Below are positions 47,367-54,572 of a stretch of 64,000 bases of DNA, piece by piece. Within the stretch, counting starts at the first letter, position 1; the number at the start of each line of letters is the position of its first letter. Source of the stretch: Psychrobacter sp. NG254 (GTDB lineage: Bacteria > Pseudomonadota > Gammaproteobacteria > Pseudomonadales > Moraxellaceae); assembly GCF_015277735.1 (NCBI RefSeq), contig NZ_JADHDA010000003.1, forward strand, positions 372,001 to 436,000, read 5' to 3'. The position numbers were made by a program, and so were the translations under genes. Under the pieces are notes generated by a model. It saw nothing but the letters and a program-made list of their open reading frames with translations, searched no databases and was not told the DNA's origin.

Positions 47367-47951
47367 ATGATGTTTCCTATCGAAAACAACGATACTTTTT
47401 TACTGTTTTTTCATGGCCTTGATTCAAGCAATGAGACCAGTAAATATACCTGTATCACGCGTGAGCCTAAATACTGTCAAACGGTTAATTATCGAGACAA
47501 TTTTGCAGAAATATTTGAGATTTATGATGCTTTGATTCGTGAAAAAATGGCACAGTACCCGCGAGTGGTGTTGGCAGGGCATTCGCTTGGCGGCTGGTTT
47601 GCCAATCATTTTGCGCATAAATACAACTTGCGGGCACTGTTAATTGCGCCTTGTATCTATCCAAATGAGGTATTGGCGGACCGTATCCCTGACATGGCTG
47701 ATATGAAGCTGTCGTTCCCTACCTCTAACACTCAGATGGTACGAGTTATGGTAGAAGTCGACGATGAAAGCTTGGATGTGGCAGTTGCTAGGCGAACCTT
47801 AGTAAATCTGCCTGACAGCTGGGAAGTCGATTATTTTGCAGGCGGTCATCACCGTATCGCTCGTAGTAGTGATATCTGGTATCACTTAACTCATTTGTGT
47901 GAAGATCCCATCGTTTGGATGGACGAAGCGACATATCATGGTGAAGACTGA
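47367..47951 (+). CDS. YqiA/YcfP-type alpha/beta-hydrolase
   Basis: 194 residues. An early FFHGLDSS oxyanion strand, the nucleophile elbow AGHSLGGWFANHFA and a C-terminal GGHHRI with the likely catalytic His. This is the compact YqiA/YcfP fold, esterase-like proteins of uncertain substrate. The Asp of the triad may be in the VEVDDESLD region. Strong AAAGGAG upstream of tandem ATG codons. It forms an apparent operon with the unknown gene at 46396. Confidence 0.8.
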   Translation: MMFPIENNDTFLLFFHGLDSSNETSKYTCITREPKYCQTVNYRDNFAEIFEIYDALIREKMAQYPRVVLAGHSLGGWFANHFAHKYNLRALLIAPCIYPNEVLADRIPDMADMKLSFPTSNTQMVRVMVEVDDESLDVAVARRTLVNLPDSWEVDYFAGGHHRIARSSDIWYHLTHLCEDPIVWMDEATYHGED

Positions 47952-48013
47952 TAGCGATGACAGTCAAAAAACTAGAGCGGCTAATGGATAAATAAACCGC
48001 TAAAAATAATTTA

Positions 48014-48042
48014 TTGACATTAAAGACGATCGGTCATAATAT
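48014..48042 (+). promoter_or_regulatory. acuR promoter with embedded operator
   Basis: TTGACA (48014-48019), 17 bases, TAATAT (48037-48042). The spacer holds AAGAC-GATCG-GTCAT (48023-48037), an imperfect version of the TAGAC-N5-GTCTA sites upstream of acuI. Transcription should begin at about 48049, which is the acuR ATG itself, so the mRNA may be leaderless. Confidence 0.7.
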
Positions 48043-48048
48043 CTATGC

Positions 48049-48681
48049 ATGACAATTACTAAGCTAAAAGCCCGTCGAGGGCGTCCACCCAATGTTGAAC
48101 GAGAGTTTACGGATACCCGTGAGGCTCTTTTAAGATCTGGGATGGAGATGCTGACAGAGCAAGGCTTTGCGACTACTGGTATCGATGCCATACTCAAACG
48201 TATCAATGTACCTAAAGGTTCCTTCTACAATTACTTCAAAAACAAAGAAGCGTTTGGGCAGGAAGTGTTGCGGCAATACGCGTTATATTTTGCTCGCAAG
48301 CTAGATCATTTTTTTTTGAATGAGCAAGTATCTCCTATGCAGCGTATCAATGACTTCGTTGAGGATGCTAAATCGGGAATGATTAAGTATGAATTTCGAC
48401 GCGGCTGCTTAGTAGGCAACTTAGGTCAAGAAGTTACAGTGTTGCCTGAGAGTTTTCGTTGTGAGTTAGAAAACATATTGCTTGATTGGCAGAAGCGTTT
48501 AGCGGTTTGCTTGAGTCTTGCAGTACAACAAGGGCAAATACATTCTAATAGTGATTGTGATGAGCTTGCTGCTTTTTTTTGGATTGGTTGGGAAGGTGCG
48601 GTTTTGCGTGCTAAGTTGACACAAGATGTCAGTCCATTAGATACTTTTTTCCGAGGATTTGCAGCAGGGATGCAGAAGTAA
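48049..48681 (+). CDS. acuR: TetR-family regulator AcuR
   Basis: 210 residues. N-terminal TetR HTH (TTGIDAILKRINVPKGSFYNYFKNKEAFG). The ligand domain contains FRRGCLVGNLGQEV and FWIGWEGAVLRAKL, hallmark stretches of AcuR, which senses acrylate/acryloyl-CoA and represses the acu genes. No ribosome site is visible before the ATG at 48049, in keeping with a leaderless start. acuI follows after 78 bp containing two operator-like palindromes. Confidence 0.88.
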   Translation: MTITKLKARRGRPPNVEREFTDTREALLRSGMEMLTEQGFATTGIDAILKRINVPKGSFYNYFKNKEAFGQEVLRQYALYFARKLDHFFLNEQVSPMQRINDFVEDAKSGMIKYEFRRGCLVGNLGQEVTVLPESFRCELENILLDWQKRLAVCLSLAVQQGQIHSNSDCDELAAFFWIGWEGAVLRAKLTQDVSPLDTFFRGFAAGMQK

Positions 48682-48699
48682 TTTTTTTATTTATATTTT

Positions 48700-48746
48700 T
48701 AGACGACCGGTCTAAATTTTTTAACCATTTATAGACGATTGGTCTA
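48700..48746 (+). promoter_or_regulatory. Two AcuR operator sites before acuI
   Basis: TAGAC-GACCG-GTCTA (48700-48714) and TAGAC-GATTG-GTCTA (48732-48746), both 15-bp with identical half-sites, centres 32 bp apart. A third, weaker match lies in the acuR promoter. The half-site repetition at three places in one regulator-target locus makes AcuR binding likely. Confidence 0.75.
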
Positions 48747-48759
48747 AATAGGAGCTACC

Positions 48760-49743
48760 ATGTTTAATGCAATATTAATTGAAAAAAATGACGATGTTTA
48801 TCAGTCTAACCTGACTGAGATACAGGACACGCAATTGCCAGAAGGGGACGTCAAGGTTCGTGTCTCATATAGCACGCTCAATTACAAAGATGGACTGGCT
48901 ATCACGGGTCGTAGTCCTGTGGTACGCACATTCCCCATGGTTCCAGGGATAGATTTAGCGGGCACCGTCGAAACAAGCAGCCATCCTCGCTACAAAGCTG
49001 GCGACAAGGTGTTGTTAAATGGTTGGAGTGTGGGTGAGAAGTATTGGGGCGGTCTGTCACAAAAAGCGCGATTAAACGGTGACTGGCTGATCCCGCTCCC
49101 TGAATCGATGACTGAACGTCAGGCGATGGCGATAGGTACAGCAGGATATACTGCGATGCTTTGCTTAATCGCATTAGAGCGTCATGGACTGACGCCAGAG
49201 AGTGGCGAAGTATTGGTGACGGGTGCTAATGGCGGTGTTGGTAGCTTTGCCATCGCACTTTTAGCAAACCAAGGTTACTCTGTCACCGCCTCTACGGGAC
49301 GTCTGGAAGAAGCCGAATACTTAAAAAGCCTTGGTGCAACGACGATCATTGACCGTGCTGAACTGAGTAGTCCGGGACGCGCGCTTGGTAAGGAGAGATG
49401 GGCTGCCGCAATTGATTCTGTTGGCAGTCATACGCTGGCCAATGTATGTGCCAGTACGTGTGAGGATGGTCTAGTCGCTACTTGTGGATTGGCTCAAGGC
49501 ATGGATTTCCCTGCTACTGTTGCGCCATTTATTTTACGCGGTGTCAGTTTGCTTGGTATCAATAGTGTGACGCGACCTTATGATGAGCGGGTAGAAGCGT
49601 GGCAACGTTTGAGTACAAGTTTGGATATGACGCAATTAGATGCAATCACAAGAGAGATTGGCCTGAGTGAAGTGATTACGGCGGCAAGCGAATTATTGGA
49701 CGGTAAAGTTCGTGGTCGAATAGTCGTTGACGTCAATCGTTAA
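48760..49743 (+). CDS. acuI: Acrylyl-CoA reductase (NADPH)
   Basis: 327 residues of the YhdH/AcuI zinc-free MDR family: STLNYKDGLAITGRSPVVRTFPMVPGIDLAG, NGWSVGEKYWGGLSQKARL, GANGGVGSFAIALLANQGY and LLGINSVTRPYDERVEAW. It reduces toxic acrylyl-CoA to propionyl-CoA with NADPH, part of acrylate, 3-hydroxypropionate or DMSP breakdown. GGAG lies 8 bases before the ATG. acuR directly upstream fits. No DMSP lyase (ddd) gene is in the window. Confidence 0.92.
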   Translation: MFNAILIEKNDDVYQSNLTEIQDTQLPEGDVKVRVSYSTLNYKDGLAITGRSPVVRTFPMVPGIDLAGTVETSSHPRYKAGDKVLLNGWSVGEKYWGGLSQKARLNGDWLIPLPESMTERQAMAIGTAGYTAMLCLIALERHGLTPESGEVLVTGANGGVGSFAIALLANQGYSVTASTGRLEEAEYLKSLGATTIIDRAELSSPGRALGKERWAAAIDSVGSHTLANVCASTCEDGLVATCGLAQGMDFPATVAPFILRGVSLLGINSVTRPYDERVEAWQRLSTSLDMTQLDAITREIGLSEVITAASELLDGKVRGRIVVDVNR

Positions 49744-49934
49744 GCCATCGGTAATATACTTAAATGCTTCAACACTGACTTTTCGATATTTAGTCTCGTG
49801 TTAGCACCTGAATAAGTAGTGTATAGAGGTGTCCGAGATTGAGTGCGTAAAGTGAAAAGGAGTTATTCACAAACGCTCACAAATATCAGTATTTATTTTT
49901 TGGCACATGATGTGCTATCATCGTTGAACGATTT

Positions 49935-50136
49935 ATCGTGGGTTTAACAGTTTTGTTATCGCCAACCATGACAACAGTCTAATGGTAGCGTGACAAACCT
50001 TGCAACTTCCAGCACGATATAAAACAACTCTGGTAAAGCGCATGAGCCTGTACTCCGACAACCTCATTTGTGCCTGATTTTTGCCTATTTGGGTGTATTT
50101 CAACCTTTTCGTCGGAGTAACAGGAGTTTAAGGTGT
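49935..50136 (+). promoter_or_regulatory. Conserved structured leader, copy B
   Basis: Starts with the same ATCGTGGGTTTAA as copy A (45126), then about 58 bases not in A, then CTTCCAGCACGAT (CACGAT at 50013-50018) and AAAACAACTCTGGTAAAGCGCA. A stronger second stem follows: TACTCCGAC (50051-50059) / GTCGGAGTA (50111-50119), ending just before AGGAG and AAGGTG. Apart from the insert, order and distances match copy A. Confidence 0.55.
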
Positions 50137-50144
50137 TCAATATC

Positions 50145-50780
50145 ATGAGCCACATTACCAATCAATCCAAATATACCCGCCGTTACCAACCGCGCCATTC
50201 TCTAGCGAAATATATCATCGAGCAAATAGAGTTGTCTGAGCTGCGCCCGCAGAACATCGTTAAAAAAATGGGCTATCCGCTTAAGCACACCATACCTGCC
50301 TGTGACCGCCTGCGCCATGTACTGTGCAATAGATATCTTGGACTTGATGGTAGTTACATGGACAAATACCTTACGGCTGATGAGTTTTTAGCCAAGCTAT
50401 TTGAAGTGCTGGAAATACCGTATCAGCCATTCGCAGAAGACATTGCTCAGATCAAATATGGCTTAACGAATGATGCTGACGTTACGCCTAGCTATCGTTT
50501 GCGAGCGGAAGTGGATTTTACGTTTACAGGTGGCGCAAATTGGATGTCTCGCGGTGCTGCCTCAAGTTTAGCAAAAGTCACGCTGCCTAATAACGTTGCC
50601 AAACTGGGCAAGGTTGCACGTGAGTCAGTGATTCAAGAAAGCATTTGCGAGCATTATCAGCAGTATGACGGCAATCTACCATATGACGGTATTATCAAAG
50701 GCTATCGACTGACGATTGAACAAGACAATCATGTGCTCGACCGTGCAGAGTATGGACTGCCAAAATCTAGCAGTATCTAA
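50145..50780 (+). CDS. Small HTH-like protein of unknown function (paralogue B)
   Basis: 211 residues from ATG 50145 (AAGGTG about 10 bases upstream; a GTG at 50133 is also in frame). The N-terminus is basic (SKYTRRYQPRHS), followed by an HTH-like unit (LAKYIIEQIELSELRPQNIVKKMGYP...CDRLRHVL), FEVLEIPYQPF and the C-terminal NLPYDGIIKGYRLTI shared with paralogue A. Its differing middle (GGANWMSRGAASSLAKVTLP) is not in A. A terminator follows. Function unknown. Confidence 0.7.
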   Translation: MSHITNQSKYTRRYQPRHSLAKYIIEQIELSELRPQNIVKKMGYPLKHTIPACDRLRHVLCNRYLGLDGSYMDKYLTADEFLAKLFEVLEIPYQPFAEDIAQIKYGLTNDADVTPSYRLRAEVDFTFTGGANWMSRGAASSLAKVTLPNNVAKLGKVARESVIQESICEHYQQYDGNLPYDGIIKGYRLTIEQDNHVLDRAEYGLPKSSSI

Positions 50781-50856
50781 AAAATTTTGAGCGTATAAGC
50801 AGCGTCACCTGTTAATTATGTTGACTGCATAATCCCATTTACCGAAAAATAAGTAT

Positions 50857-50887
50857 AAAAAAGCCTCACTTTATTGTGGGGCTTTTT
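50857..50887 (+). terminator. Terminator after HTH-like gene B
   Basis: AAAAGCCTCAC / GTGGGGCTTTTT hairpin (6-base loop) with A and T runs on either side. Confidence 0.85.
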
Positions 50888-50898
50888 AGTGTTTACGT

Positions 50899-51006
50899 TA
50901 TAGTCAAAGAAGTCAGAAACGGATACAAGGCAGCCGACTGCAGATTGTACAAATAGTACTTCTAAGGAGAATAACGCCATAGCCGTTTAGTAGTTCTCTG
51001 ACTATA
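50899..51006 (+). repeat. 108-bp dispersed repeat, copy 4
   Basis: Begins TATAGTCAAAGAAGTCAGAA and ends TTCTCTGACTATA; internal ACAAGGCAGCCGACTGCAGA and GTACAAATAGTAC. It lies between convergent genes. With copy 3 it forms the best-matching pair. Confidence 0.8.
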
Positions 51007-51018
51007 GTTTGTTAAAGA

Positions 51019-51657
51019 TCAGACATCAGGCTTTGAAATAGCCCGCCACAAAATCACAAACAGTGCATCAAATTCTGCATTTAATGGCGTTTCTGTTTGG
51101 CGAATGGTATGCATCAAACCGAGTCGGCTGATAAAGCCCATAAACACATCAAACAGTATGTGTAGCGGTACAGTGTTATTGAGCACACCGCGATTTTGAC
51201 CATCTTCCAACACGGCCAAAAACGCGCCAATCAGCTCTTTGTTTTCATAGATCGCGATATTGCGTATCCGTGATACCGAGACCGAAGAAAGCACCATCAC
51301 GGCATCTGGATGCGCATCGACAAAGTCGAAACAGACCCACAGCGTCTTACGTAAGCGCTCCTGCACGCTATCAATCCCTTGCAAATGATCCATGATGCGA
51401 GCGGCCAATCTGCCCAGCACGATATCCATAATGGTATAAAACAGGGTTTGCTTGTCTCCAAAGTACTTGTAGAGCGTTTGCAGGGAGACGTTTGCAGATT
51501 TTGCAATCTGCGCCATGGTGACCTCATTGGCATCGAATCCTGCAAATACCTTACGAACGGCTTTTTCTATTTTTTCTAAAGTCGCAGGGCGCATATCGGA
51601 TAGAGGGGCTAAAGATCGAGTTTGCGTGATGCTATCTGACTGACTGAAGTTTTTCAT
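51019..51657 (-). CDS. TetR/AcrR-family regulator
   Basis: 212 residues. The HTH is VTMAQIAKSANVSLQTLYKYFGDKQTLFYTIMD. The C-terminal ligand domain is helical and not diagnostic. It reads divergently from a beta-oxidation operon, and two matching palindromes lie in the gap, so it probably represses that operon and itself in response to an acyl-CoA. That is inference from layout. Confidence 0.88.
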   Translation of the reverse strand: MKNFSQSDSITQTRSLAPLSDMRPATLEKIEKAVRKVFAGFDANEVTMAQIAKSANVSLQTLYKYFGDKQTLFYTIMDIVLGRLAARIMDHLQGIDSVQERLRKTLWVCFDFVDAHPDAVMVLSSVSVSRIRNIAIYENKELIGAFLAVLEDGQNRGVLNNTVPLHILFDVFMGFISRLGLMHTIRQTETPLNAEFDALFVILWRAISKPDV

Positions 51658-51743
51658 ATCTATTCATTCTTAGAGTATTGGTTATTCGATGCGGCTTACC
51701 AGTTTAATGGCTTATTTGTTAATCCATCATCATTAAATCAATA

Positions 51744-51868
51744 AGTAATATGAATTACCATTTTTATTTAATTGATTGCGAAGTGGTTTTTCCTGTCCTA
51801 GTATAAGACTTCTATATTAAAGAATACAAAGAATTTCCAGTATATCTATAACGGTAATATAAATTACC
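51744..51868. promoter_or_regulatory. Two operator palindromes between TetR gene and beta-oxidation operon
   Basis: AGTAATATGAATTACC (51744-51759) and GGTAATATAAATTACC (51853-51868) share GGTAAT-N4-ATTACC; the second is a perfect palindrome of 6-bp arms. One lies near the TetR start and one nearer the operon, as expected for a divergent repressor. The remaining 380-bp gap holds repeat copy 5. Confidence 0.7.
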
Positions 51869-51892
51869 ATAAACTTTTTAAAACGACTTAGC

Positions 51893-51999
51893 TATAGTCA
51901 GTTCAATATAATTTCGATACAAGGAAACCGAGTACAAGTTATACATTAGTATGCTTAGCGAGGATGACGATGTAGCGGATTTATATAGACTTGATTATA
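51893..51999 (+). repeat. 107-bp dispersed repeat, copy 5 (diverged)
   Basis: Begins TATAGTCAGTTCAATATAAT and ends ACTTGATTATA, the right end differing by one base from GACTATA. Internal ACAAGGAAACCGAGTACAAG. Its left half is nearly identical to copy 1. It lies 39 bp before the acyl-CoA dehydrogenase start. Confidence 0.7.
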
Positions 52000-52037
52000 T
52001 AGTTGTTATTTACTTCACCTTGTCAAGGATAGACACC

Positions 52038-53189
52038 ATGAGTATTGAAAAATTCACACCCAATTGGATGACCGAAGAACATCAAATGGTGCACGATAGC
52101 GCCCTGAAAATGTTTCAATCTTGGGATCCCAAGGACGAGCAGTGGCGCAAAAACGGTATGATTGATCGCGCTGCATGGGAGGAGGCAGGCGAGATGGGGT
52201 TCTTGTGTGCGGCGATACCAAGCGAGTATGGCGGCGGTGGCGGGGATTTCGGTCATGAAGCGGCGCTTATCTACGCACAGACTGAGGCCAATCAATCAGG
52301 CTTTGGCGGTATGGTGCATTCAGGTATCGTCGCGCCGTATATTTTATACCACGGTACTGAGGAACAAAAACAGGCGTGGCTACCCAAAATGGCAACGGGT
52401 GAATATATTGGTGCTATCGCCATGACTGAGCCTGGTACTGGCTCTGACCTACAAAACATCAAGACTTATGCGGTAAAAGAGGGTGACGATTATATTATCA
52501 ATGGTTCAAAAACCTTTATCACCAATGGTCAGCATGCCAACCTTATCTTACTCGCTTGCAAAACAGACCGCGAACAAGGCGCGCAAGGCGTCTCACTTAT
52601 CATTGTAGAAACGGATAAAGTAGAAGGGTTTGAACGTGGACGCAATCTTGACAAGATTGGTCTGACCTCTCAAGACACCTCAGAACTGTTCTTTAGCAAT
52701 GTCCGTGTGCCCCAAACCAACCTGCTGGGCACGGTAGAAGGCATGGGTTTTATCCAGATGATGCAGGAGCTACCACGTGAGCGCTTAATCATTGCGTTGT
52801 CTGGGGTTGGCTCGATGAAGCTGGCGATCAATCTAACCTTAGATTATGTAAAAGGCCGTGAAGCCTTTGGCAAACCTATTTGGAAGTTTCAAAATACGCG
52901 CTTTAAGATGGCAGAATGCTATGCCGATTATCTAGCGGCCAGCACTATGTGTGATGCAGCAGTCGATGCGATGTTAGATGGCAAACTGTCCGTACCGCAT
53001 GCGTCATTGATCAAATACTGGGTCACAGAAAAGCAGTGTGAAGTGATTGATGAGTGTGTGCAGCTGTTTGGTGGCTATGGCTATATGACAGAGTATCCTA
53101 TTGCACGTTTGTATGCCGATGCGCGCGTGCAAAAAATCTATGGCGGTACCAATGAGATTATGAAAGAGTTGGCATCACGCTTTATGTAG
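52038..53189 (+). CDS. Acyl-CoA dehydrogenase, LCAD-type active site
   Basis: 383 residues from ATG 52038 with AAGGA upstream; the longer open frame runs back into a repeat and is not used. FAD/substrate segments AMTEPGTGSDLQNIKT and ITNGQHANLI, then QLFGGYGYMTEYPIARLYADARVQKIYGGTNEIMKEL. At the MCAD-type catalytic position the residue is Gly (IYGGT). The base is probably Glu248 in LPRERL, as in long-chain and isovaleryl-CoA dehydrogenases. This suggests long or branched substrates. First gene of the operon. Confidence 0.93.
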   Translation: MSIEKFTPNWMTEEHQMVHDSALKMFQSWDPKDEQWRKNGMIDRAAWEEAGEMGFLCAAIPSEYGGGGGDFGHEAALIYAQTEANQSGFGGMVHSGIVAPYILYHGTEEQKQAWLPKMATGEYIGAIAMTEPGTGSDLQNIKTYAVKEGDDYIINGSKTFITNGQHANLILLACKTDREQGAQGVSLIIVETDKVEGFERGRNLDKIGLTSQDTSELFFSNVRVPQTNLLGTVEGMGFIQMMQELPRERLIIALSGVGSMKLAINLTLDYVKGREAFGKPIWKFQNTRFKMAECYADYLAASTMCDAAVDAMLDGKLSVPHASLIKYWVTEKQCEVIDECVQLFGGYGYMTEYPIARLYADARVQKIYGGTNEIMKELASRFM

Positions 53190-53221
53190 CCGCGTAGCTT
53201 ATTGATTGGTTACAAGCCCAT

Positions 53222-53247
53222 GTCCTATCTAGCAAGCTAAATAGGAC
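53222..53247 (+). other. Hairpin between dehydrogenase and thiolase genes
   Basis: GTCCTAT / ATAGGAC stem with a 12-base loop in the 105-bp gap. There is no T run. It may tune expression within the operon or be chance. Confidence 0.35.
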
Positions 53248-53294
53248 GTCAGCGTATTATTTACAGAATTTACAAAATAAAAAAAGGATTTTTT

Positions 53295-54503
53295 ATGACT
53301 GAGACCGCTTACATTTATGACGCCATCCGCACGCCACGTGGCAAAGGAAAAAAGGACGGTTCATTGTATCAGGCATCACCGATTTGGCTGACGCGAACTT
53401 TGTTAAAAGAGATGCAGCAGCGCCATAATTTGGACACCAGTTTGGTCGATGATGTGGTGCTTGGCTGCGTGACGCCAGTGGGTGAGCAAGGCTCTGATAT
53501 AGCCCGCATTGCCGCTATTGATGCTGGCTGGGCGCAAAGTGTGGCAGGGCTTACCTTGTCGCGCTTTTGTGCCTCTGGTCTGGAGTCTATTAACTTAGCA
53601 GCGGCCAAGATCATGTCAGGTATGGAAGACCTGGTCGTGGCAGGCGGTGTGGAGTCTATGAGCCGTGTGCCGATGGGCTCCGATGGCGGTGCTTGGTACA
53701 TGGATCCACGTGTCAATGAAGCCACGCACTTTGTACCACAAGGGGTGGGCGCGGATACCATAGCGACGCTCAAAGGCTTTAGTCGTACGGATGTTGATGC
53801 CTTTGCCACTGAGTCGCATCGCCGCGCGGCACAGGCTTGGGAGAACGGTTATTATGATAAGTCTGTCGTCCCTGTCACCGATATCAATGGCATGATGCTA
53901 TTGGATAAAGACGAAACCATCCGGCCCAATACCAATGTCGAGACCTTAGCTGGCCTAAAGCCTTCCTTTATCATGCCGGGCAAAATGGGCTTTGATAGCG
54001 TTATCTTGGACAGATATACCACGATTGAAACGGTGAATCACGTACACCATGCGGGTAACTCCTCTGGCATCGTCGACGGGGCAGCAATTTGCTTGATTGG
54101 TAGCGCGGCCGCGGGCAAAAAAGCAGGTCTCAAACCACGCGCCAAAATCACAATGGCATCAGTTGTTGGTTCAGAGCCTGCCATCATGCTGACCGGCCCA
54201 ACGCCTGCCTGCCAAAAAGCCCTTGCCAAAGCGGGTATGCAAGCCTCTGACATAGACCTTTGGGAGATTAATGAGGCATTTGCTGCCGTACCGCTTAATA
54301 CTGCTGACGACTTCGGGATTTCGCTCGATATTGTTAACGTCAATGGCGGTGCAATATCTATGGGTCATCCGCTTGGAGCAACAGGTGCGATGCTGATGAC
54401 GACGGTCCTCGATGAGCTAGAGCGCCGCGACTTAAGGACGGCCATGATTACGTTATGCGTGGGTGGTGGTATGGGTATTGCGACCATTATTGAACGCGTT
54501 TGA
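53295..54503 (+). CDS. Acetyl-CoA C-acyltransferase (thiolase)
   Basis: 402 residues. The nucleophile Cys92 is in [16 protein letters not shown], His358 in [15 protein letters not shown] and Cys388 in TLCVGGGMG, a complete thiolase site. It performs the last step of beta-oxidation, releasing acetyl-CoA (or propionyl-CoA from 2-methyl substrates). AAAAGGA precedes the ATG. It lies between the dehydrogenase and the fused hydratase/dehydrogenase. Confidence 0.95.
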   Translation: MTETAYIYDAIRTPRGKGKKDGSLYQASPIWLTRTLLKEMQQRHNLDTSLVDDVVLGCVTPVGEQGSDIARIAAIDAGWAQSVAGLTLSRFCASGLESINLAAAKIMSGMEDLVVAGGVESMSRVPMGSDGGAWYMDPRVNEATHFVPQGVGADTIATLKGFSRTDVDAFATESHRRAAQAWENGYYDKSVVPVTDINGMMLLDKDETIRPNTNVETLAGLKPSFIMPGKMGFDSVILDRYTTIETVNHVHHAGNSSGIVDGAAICLIGSAAAGKKAGLKPRAKITMASVVGSEPAIMLTGPTPACQKALAKAGMQASDIDLWEINEAFAAVPLNTADDFGISLDIVNVNGGAISMGHPLGATGAMLMTTVLDELERRDLRTAMITLCVGGGMGIATIIERV

Positions 54504-54572
54504 CCTCTGTCTCAAATAGACTGAAAAAATTAGGCCAAAAATAATATATAAAGAATCATTTAAGGGATAAAA

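Noticed and set aside
51951..52037. Upstream extension of the acyl-CoA dehydrogenase
   Set aside because: It begins within repeat copy 5. ATG 52038 with AAGGA gives the family's normal N-terminus.
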